The notes beneath the pieces were generated by a model. That model was not told where the DNA came from. It searched no databases and saw only the letters and a list, made by a program, of their open reading frames with translations. Position numbers and translations under genes: made by a program. 51,330 bases of DNA from Scytalidium lignicola (Eukaryota > Ascomycota > Leotiomycetes). Numbering within the stretch: the first letter of the stretch is position 1; the number at the start of each line of letters is the position of its first letter. Positions 45,428 through 51,330 of the stretch are shown piece after piece. The DNA is taken from positions 1 to 51,330 of the forward strand of contig NCSJ02000305.1 in the NCBI GenBank assembly GCA_002812745.2. Direction: 5' to 3'.

Positions 45428-46829
45428 ATGTTACCAACCGCCAATAAACAGTGGCGTATCAATGGTTTCTCTGGATTTGATTCCATTGTCCTGAAAGATG
45501 GTATTGTTCCACCGATTGGTGATTTAGAAGTTCTTGTGCGCTGGAAATACGCCTCACTTAATTATCGTGATCTTGTCATCTCGAAGGTAAGACTAATTTC
45601 AGCGTCGGAATCACGATTGACTGCCGGCTATTCAAGACAAGCATTTGAAATTTCAGTTAATGAAGAATCCATCAGTCTCGAGAGATGACATTCGTTGATA
45701 TTTGCCCAATTTAACATATTTATGGCGGTATCAATGTTGTTGCAATTCTTTTCGAGTACCTTGCAGATTTCTCATCTTAAGATTTGCCAACTGGCTAATC
45801 GGATACCTAGATGTGCTGTCTGGACTAAGAATCAAGACAGCTTAGTTTGGTTCTAGATATATCGTCGCTAACGGTTCACAGAATGCCTATCCCCTCGGCG
45901 CGAACGACGGCATGGTAGTAGGTTCCGACGGAGCAGGTGAGGTTATAAGTATTGGGGCCGAAGTAAAATTATTCAAGCCCGGAGATCGGGTGACCGGTAT
46001 TCATCTTCAGACATGGCAGTCGGGTCCCTTAAAAGCAGAAGACATAGATATGGCGATCGGTGGTAAGCTTGATGGGGTGTTCCAAGAATATGGTGTCCTA
46101 CCTGAGAGTGCTTTGATCAAGGTTCCCGAAACCTTAGATTTTCAACAAAGCAGCACCTTGGCCATCGCAGCTGTGACGGCATGGAATGGGTTGTATGGTC
46201 TACGTAGCAAGAGTCTGAAGGCGGACCAGTGGGTTTTAACCCAAGGCTCTGGCGGGGTATCGATATTTGCTTTGCAAGTACGTACCGACTAACATGTCTT
46301 TTGCTGGAGAATGTAATACTAATTGCGATAACAACAGTTTGCTAAAGCAGCTGGCGCACGCGTTATTGCAACTACTTCCAGCAATGAGAAAGCCAAATTA
46401 CTAGAAGATCTCGGGGCAGACCATATCATTAATTACAAAGAGATTCCTAATTGGGGCGAAGAGGCCAAAAAGATTACTGGTGGTATTGGTGTAGATCAAA
46501 TTATCGAGGTTGGTGGCCCGGGTACGCTTCGACAATCTCTGAATGCCATCAAGGTGGAAGGTGTGATCAGCCTCATTGGGTTTATGGTCGATGATGTGAA
46601 AGGCAACGCACCGAAGCTTCTCGAGACGCTATATCATGCGTGCATAGTGCGAGGTGTGCTGGTTGCCAGCAAAGAGCAGTTTCAAGAAATGAATGCATTC
46701 ATCGATGCCAACAATATCAAACCAGTGATGGACCCAAAGATTTTTGAATTTACCGAATTGAAATCTGCGTATCAATATATGTGGGATCAGAAGCATTTTG
46801 GTAAAGTCACGATTAAGATCGCCTCATGA
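45428..46829 (+). CDS. MDR superfamily (quinone/alcohol) oxidoreductase
   Basis: Three exons: 45428-45586, 45882-46277, 46338-46829 (348 residues). The GroES-like half has YASLNYRDLVISK, VVGSDGAGEV and KPGDRVTGI; the nucleotide-binding half has VLTQGSGGVSIFALQFAKAAGARVIATT in pieces, then GADHIINYKE. It lacks the structural-zinc Cys cluster, as in the quinone oxidoreductase branch, so it probably reduces an enone or quinone with NAD(P)H. Intron 1 is 295 bases, far longer than any other here, although the join SK-NAYPLGANDG is right for the family; it may carry an insertion. Intron 2 is a normal 60 bases. Confidence 0.88.
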
Positions 46830-47196
46830 TTAGTAATTTTCACTTAGATGCTAGATGAATATTCAAAATACATAGTGGAGTATTATTAGAAAGCTCTCTA
46901 AAGAAAATATCAGCTATGTTTCAGCCTCGTCGCTATATTCGCTCAATTGACATTTTCTCAATTTCAAACTTAGCATATTGGCAATTATACTAAGAAATCA
47001 CAGATAAATATACAGTACAATAATTACAGAGGATTATTGTAAATCTCAAGAATATAGCGCTGCTATTCTGCTATTCTGAGCAATGCACGTTTTGTAACAA
47101 ATCATCATTTTTGTGTACTTCATACTATTATAGATAATCAACGTGATACATACATAAATTATCAACGACCACTTTCAATGTAATTAATTTGAAGAA
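46830..47196. other. convergent intergenic interval
   Basis: 367 AT-rich bases; no feature seen. Confidence 0.45.
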
Positions 47197-47982
47197 TCAT
47201 TCCTCAAAAATTTCCAGGGCAGCCTGCTTAAGGTGAGCCATTGCTATAAACTGCAAGGTTGGCCCAACGCTGATCCTAGCAACTCCAATCTTTGCCAATT
47301 CCTTCAGAGTCAGAGAGTCTGATGAGCGTTTCATCCACACATTCAGTCGTCCGTCGAAAGCTTTCACAAGCTGAGCTACTTCGTCACGGGAGATCCCTCC
47401 TCGATCGGAACCGCCCCAAACGAACACAGTCGTGGCTCCAGCAGCAAGATAAGCTTGGCCACGGGTTATGACTTCTGATAACTCCCCACCGTGCACCAAT
47501 ATGTCGCACCTAGCATTTATCACAAAATCAGGGACACCTCTAGCCTGAGCAACTGCTAGAGCTCTCTTTATGCGATTGACAGCTTCAGCTTGCGTATATG
47601 TTGTTTTCTTTTCTTTATCATAATCCTCCAAGTTGATTCCCACGACTCCAAGATGGATCAATTCACTTATTGCTTCTTCTATCTGATCTCCATAACCATC
47701 TTGAAGATCAACTGTCACTGGTTTCTTGGATTCTTTAGTGACGGACATAATGGCTCGAACTGCACTGATATTGACATCTTTTGTTAAATCATCGTCCTCT
47801 AAGCCTGCTGCCTGGGCAATAGCGTAACTCGCAGTAGCAATTGCTTTGGCTTGTGGGAGAGATGCTACCGCCTTCGCTGATGCCGCATCATAAACGTTGG
47901 CCAGAACAACAGGGCTACCCGGTTTATGAAGAGCTCTAAATGATTTTGCAAGAATATTCAAAGTGGCCATCGTAAGAAACAC
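47197..47982 (-). CDS. isocitrate lyase/PEP mutase superfamily protein
   Basis: Intact single exon of 261 codons (257 from the second Met at 47970, the more usual start for the family). Signature blocks are VVLANVYDAASAKAVAS, ASYAIAQAAGLED, PVTVDLQDGYGD, VVGINLEDYD, DFVINARCDIL and LNVWMKRS. Members of this branch cleave or form C-C or C-P bonds in oxoacid substrates (for example oxaloacetate hydrolysis or carboxyphosphonoenolpyruvate mutase); the exact reaction cannot be told. The Asp of LQDGYGD and the Glu-Asp of NLEDYD fit the magnesium site. No targeting signal is clear. Confidence 0.88.
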   Translation of the reverse strand: MFLTMATLNILAKSFRALHKPGSPVVLANVYDAASAKAVASLPQAKAIATASYAIAQAAGLEDDDLTKDVNISAVRAIMSVTKESKKPVTVDLQDGYGDQIEEAISELIHLGVVGINLEDYDKEKKTTYTQAEAVNRIKRALAVAQARGVPDFVINARCDILVHGGELSEVITRGQAYLAAGATTVFVWGGSDRGGISRDEVAQLVKAFDGRLNVWMKRSSDSLTLKELAKIGVARISVGPTLQFIAMAHLKQAALEIFEE

Positions 47983-49782
47983 GAATGTTTAATTTGTTGG
48001 ATTTCTCGTATATGAGAATTTGAGAGAGTTGTCCGATGTGAAAGATGTTGAAAATGGTAGAAACACTGTACGTTTATTTATCAGATATTTACGATCATAG
48101 TTATCGCAATTTATAATTAATGACGTAGAAAGTATTACGGAGAATTGAGTTCGATGAGAGTCTAGAAGTATGAATGCATAGTTTAATTGTCTGAACTGTC
48201 CCAAATCTAAATTAGCTAGTCCGTAAAAGGATATCGAAGACCTTACATCTGCATAAATTTAGCGTTAACTCAATCATGACGTAATGCTAATTCAAGACGC
48301 GAGAATATATTCTTCCTGATATATCATCAGCTCACACTTCGGCACAAAAGTCCCGATGTAATCGGGTTTAAATTTTGAAGTTTGAGTCTTGATTTGTAAA
48401 GCAGTGATTTTCGTTGCTCTATGCTGCGGGATTATAATCTCTATTCTAAAAATAATCTGGCATTGCTATTTCCAGGAACAATAAACTTCATAACAAAAAC
48501 AGCCGTACGGATTTAAATGACTTGAGCTGCTGGAGGAATTATGAAGATCATGAAGTATGATGCGCCATCGATTTGGATACGTAGCATAAAAAGTTTGGCA
48601 AAATTTAAAACTACTGACCACTTCTGCCATGATGCACGTGATTTGGATCGCAGATGCTCTAGCCAAAAAGGGAATATCAATTGGTATATTAATTTCCCTT
48701 TCCGCGCGATGCTGTGTTGTTAGATACGTGGTTGCAATCTAAAGTCGGATAATGCCCGCCTATAACCATCGAACCTTCTGTCACTTGGGTCTACCTCCAC
48801 TCCGTACCATAACCACCCAGACAATTAGATAGACTTCACTGAAGGACAGTTGCAAACACAGCGCATAGGTTAAATTTGGAGTTGATCGGAACATGTGGGT
48901 TTTATATGGAGGTTCATATGGAGTTTGGAATGCACGTATAAAGAAGCAAATATAACTTTTGAATATAGCAAGATAAACTACATTTATATTGTTGAATACT
49001 TTAAAGTATGATATTTCCGCCTAGCTTATATTTTATAGCTAAATAGCTTTTCATATTTTTTATATCTGGTCTTTAAAATCTTATAAATAGTAGCAGGAAT
49101 TGAGCAGTGAGTGTACCGGTGTACCAGTGTGAAGGTCTGATAGTAAATGGATCAACGTATATGTTACAGCAGGCTCGCTTTCAGTTGTTCGTTTTCGCCT
49201 AGACATAATGCTTCAGATCAGTAGCTAGATCTATTAGATCATCCTAAGTAGCTTTGCAATGGTCATGCTTTCACCTCCTGATATTTTCCATGCCATGGTT
49301 TTACCAGTATAGATGGATGCAGTTGAATAACGAGACAAGTAGAATCAATAAAACTTTTGATATTAGACTAGTGAAATCCTATCTGATAATACCCCCTAAT
49401 GAAAGAATTCAATTCCGAGTTTCTGCATATAGTTCCTTTGTATTATGTCCCATCGAAAAGTTACTCTTCTTGTTCGCCCATTTTCCTCCTTAACTCCGTC
49501 CTGGAAACGCAGTACAAAATGAATTAAAAAAAGGGTTCATCTGCTCGCTGGTATTCCGCCAGCAGTGCTCGGATCGGTGATATGAGCTGGATCAGCATTT
49601 CATCTAGTATTTCCAGCTGGAGTTGCGAGGGACCACCGAGCAAGCAACTGCAAAGCTTGGGCATTTCGAGTTTCAAAGTCGTACAAAGGTGTATAATTTA
49701 CATAGAGCTTGTCCTCATCAATATCAAAGTAGGCATGCACGAGGCGTACGTGCTTAGGTCCCATAAAGGAGAACATCAGAAC
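47983..49782. other. gene-poor interval
   Basis: 1.8 kb, AT-rich, with many stops in all frames. Short frames (48466-48666, 49254-49493, 49582-49791) have no domain. The promoter of the PEP mutase family gene should be at the left end. Confidence 0.45.
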
Positions 49783-50559
49783 CTAAAATAGCACTCGGTT
49801 ATTAGCTGTCGTGATCCCCAAAGTAAGATCCCAGGGAATATAGGCAGTTGCTGCAATGCAAAGGGTTGACTGTACCGGAGCCTTCGAATGTGCCCGAAAC
49901 GCACGTCTTTTTAGGCGGCCCGCCATAATCCTCGTGACCGCGAGCAACTCAGCACGGAGCAAGTGGTCGTTTCCATCAAGACCATGGATGATATAACACA
50001 TTGTGTGTGGATACTGGTTATTGGGTTGATCGCTGACCTTGATGACTTCCCATCTCACCGGAATGTTTTCGTGTAAATGCCAGTCAAAATTAAAATCCAG
50101 GATACTAGACAACCATAACTCAAGAATTAGTAACTTCACCAATTGAACAGAAAAAGAAGAAGAAGAAATTAGTAGAAGGATGGAAGTATACCTTTTAAGA
50201 GACCATGTAGGGTAACCGTCTAGTCGGCACAAAGATGTGTAATGCAAGAAATAGTCCGCCAACTCCATGGCATAATCAAGAGCAGTCAAGGGAATGCGTG
50301 GCACTCTTCCACGGTCGAGAAAGGTGGTTCCCATGCGATTTTCATCCACGTTTGGCATGACACCTTGGTAAGGCGCAAAGAAAGGGAAGTCATTCGAAGG
50401 CAATCCCGTGGGATCGAGGGCGACCTGCTGGGCTCGGAGCTTCAGCATCCTGTAATCAACCCCTTGCACGCGAGGCCGAGCAAAGCCTCGGATGCGCAAT
50501 TGCAGGTCTCGCAGCAGATCAGCCGGGCGCGGGGGAGGAGCTGCAGCAGCCATCTTCAC
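49783..50559 (-). CDS. unrecognised fungal protein
   Basis: Two exons, 50559-50192 and 50104-49783, with an 87-base phase-2 intron (GTATAC...GTCTAG); product 229 residues. Reading through the intron is also open but inserts a low-complexity Ser/Leu stretch. Visible are an Ala/Pro-rich start, LRDLQLRIRGFARPRV, ALDYAMELADYFLHY, SILDFNFDWHLHENIPVRW, and a basic part GRLKRRAFRAHSKAPV. I do not recognise the family. It is GC-rich compared with the rest of the right flank and divergent from the gene at 50949, sharing a 389-base promoter, so the two may be co-expressed. Confidence 0.65.
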   Translation of the reverse strand: MKMAAAAPPPRPADLLRDLQLRIRGFARPRVQGVDYRMLKLRAQQVALDPTGLPSNDFPFFAPYQGVMPNVDENRMGTTFLDRGRVPRIPLTALDYAMELADYFLHYTSLCRLDGYPTWSLKRYTSILLLISSSSFSVQLVKLLILELWLSSILDFNFDWHLHENIPVRWEVIKVSDQPNNQYPHTMCYIIHGLDGNDHLLRAELLAVTRIMAGRLKRRAFRAHSKAPVQSTLCIAATAYIPWDLTLGITTANNRVLF

Positions 50560-50948
50560 ATCCAGGATAATGAATCAAGTACAGTAAAAGTAGTAATGCG
50601 AAACAACACAAGGTGGGTGGTTGGTTGCAACGTGTCTGGAAACGGAATGGGAGGAGTCGAGGAGCAAGGATGTAAATGGATCACTTGCGGGGTTAGTGGG
50701 GGCTTGTTTTCCATTCTCGGCTGGACTAAGCGAGGGGCTCTGCCCTAAGCCTCTTTGCGATGACTAACGAAACTACGTTCCATGGTAAGCGGCTGTGATT
50801 GGCCAAGCTCTCACCCACCATATGCACTGTCACCTACACAAACTGCGAACTTGCCTAACCCAGCGCGGAAAGATCCCAAGAATAGCTCCACGGAATAACA
50901 CCGGACTGACTGAACAGTACAGTACCACAGTACAGTACTATATTGAAA
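50560..50948. promoter_or_regulatory. shared divergent promoter
   Basis: 389 bases between two divergent genes. A repeated CAGTACAGTACC-type motif lies at about 50917-50938 just before the right gene. No clear TATA box. Confidence 0.45.
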
Positions 50949-51330
50949 ATGGAGCGGACCAACGTTCCCGAACACCGAGCCGAGTGGCTACGGGAGATGC
51001 AAGCCGCGGGTCTGCTCAACCAGACCTTGCACGCAAATGGTGTGCAATTCCGGTCGGCATCCAAAGTGCAATACGACCAGTTCTTGTTAATGAAGGCACT
51101 TTGGAAGATTACGAGCGCTAAGCAGTTCGATTCTGCGGCGCTGGGCCTGACCCGTCATTTGGATCGGGCCAGGGAGCGCTTGGCTAGCTACCCGTCCTGG
51201 GCTACCTACCTGGACAGTTTCACCGCGGCGCCCGGCACCTTCAAGGAAGGTGTATTTAGTGTGGTGAAGCGGGCCCAGGAGCTGTGCCAACAGCAGCTGC
51301 CGGACGCTGCAAATGCGCCGCCGTCAGGTG
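50949..51330 (+). CDS. unrecognised protein, 3' end beyond the window
   Basis: An ATG at 50949 opens a frame of 127 codons that runs to the window end without a stop or intron. It reads MERTNVPEHRAEWLREMQ, FRSASKVQYDQFLLMKALWK, LTRHLDRARERLASYPSW and VVKRAQELCQQQLPDA: helical, charged and GC-rich at third positions. No family is recognised. The steady codon pattern and the divergent neighbour support a real gene. Confidence 0.6.
   Translation, partial: MERTNVPEHRAEWLREMQAAGLLNQTLHANGVQFRSASKVQYDQFLLMKALWKITSAKQFDSAALGLTRHLDRARERLASYPSWATYLDSFTAAPGTFKEGVFSVVKRAQELCQQQLPDAANAPPSG

Noticed and set aside
1..51330. tRNA, rRNA or intact transposase/reverse transcriptase genes
   Set aside because: I looked for TTCGA-type T-arm words and for transposase or polymerase motifs and found none that could be supported.

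Overview
The window is nuclear DNA from a filamentous ascomycete (Pezizomycotina; Leotiomycetes is a guess from the gene mix). Short introns of about 50-70 bases are needed in most genes, with GT/AG ends and CTAAC- or CTGAC-like branch sites. There are HET and NACHT genes, Zn2Cys6 regulators and many decayed gene copies. Nine isolated N characters sit next to A or T homopolymers, so some frame breaks may be assembly errors.

Left flank (1-8700): a HET-domain gene (696-2993, -) bracketed by clusters of a CCTGAGC repeat; a gene-poor stretch holding a decayed copy of a UstY-family gene end (3691-3852) and a MITE-like palindrome region; a secreted alpha-carbonic anhydrase (5421-6446, +) with a GC-AG intron; and a REI1-like 60S biogenesis factor (6800-7961, -).

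Core (8738-27277): I read this as an apparently undescribed dikaritin-type RiPP gene cluster. It has a precursor with a signal peptide and 12 SPYY cores each ended by a Lys-Arg (Kex2) site (10914-11547, -); a membrane-anchored UstQ-like tyrosinase (8738-10038, -); two UstYa/DUF3328 oxidases with paired HxxHC motifs (12175-12936, + and 26020-27277, +); an MFS exporter (13342-14893, +); a Zn2Cys6 regulator (15159-17899, -); a full-length ABCC transporter (18805-23509, +); and a Ytp1-like membrane protein (23920-25431, -). The inferred route is: secretory entry of the precursor, Kex2 cutting after each repeat, oxidation or cyclisation on tyrosines by the tyrosinase and UstY proteins in the secretory lumen, and export by the two transporters under the local regulator. 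The product is unknown.

Right flank (27300-51330): a probable DUF3632 protein; an ankyrin-like remnant; a three-exon pyroglutamyl peptidase that no long open frame reveals; a Dal5-type permease with GATA sites upstream; a decayed FAD-linked oxidase; a disrupted HET-NACHT NLR gene; a C2H2 zinc-finger gene; a decayed GRE2-like reductase; an MDR oxidoreductase; an isocitrate lyase/PEP mutase family protein; and at the right edge a divergent GC-rich pair of unrecognised genes, the last cut by the window end.
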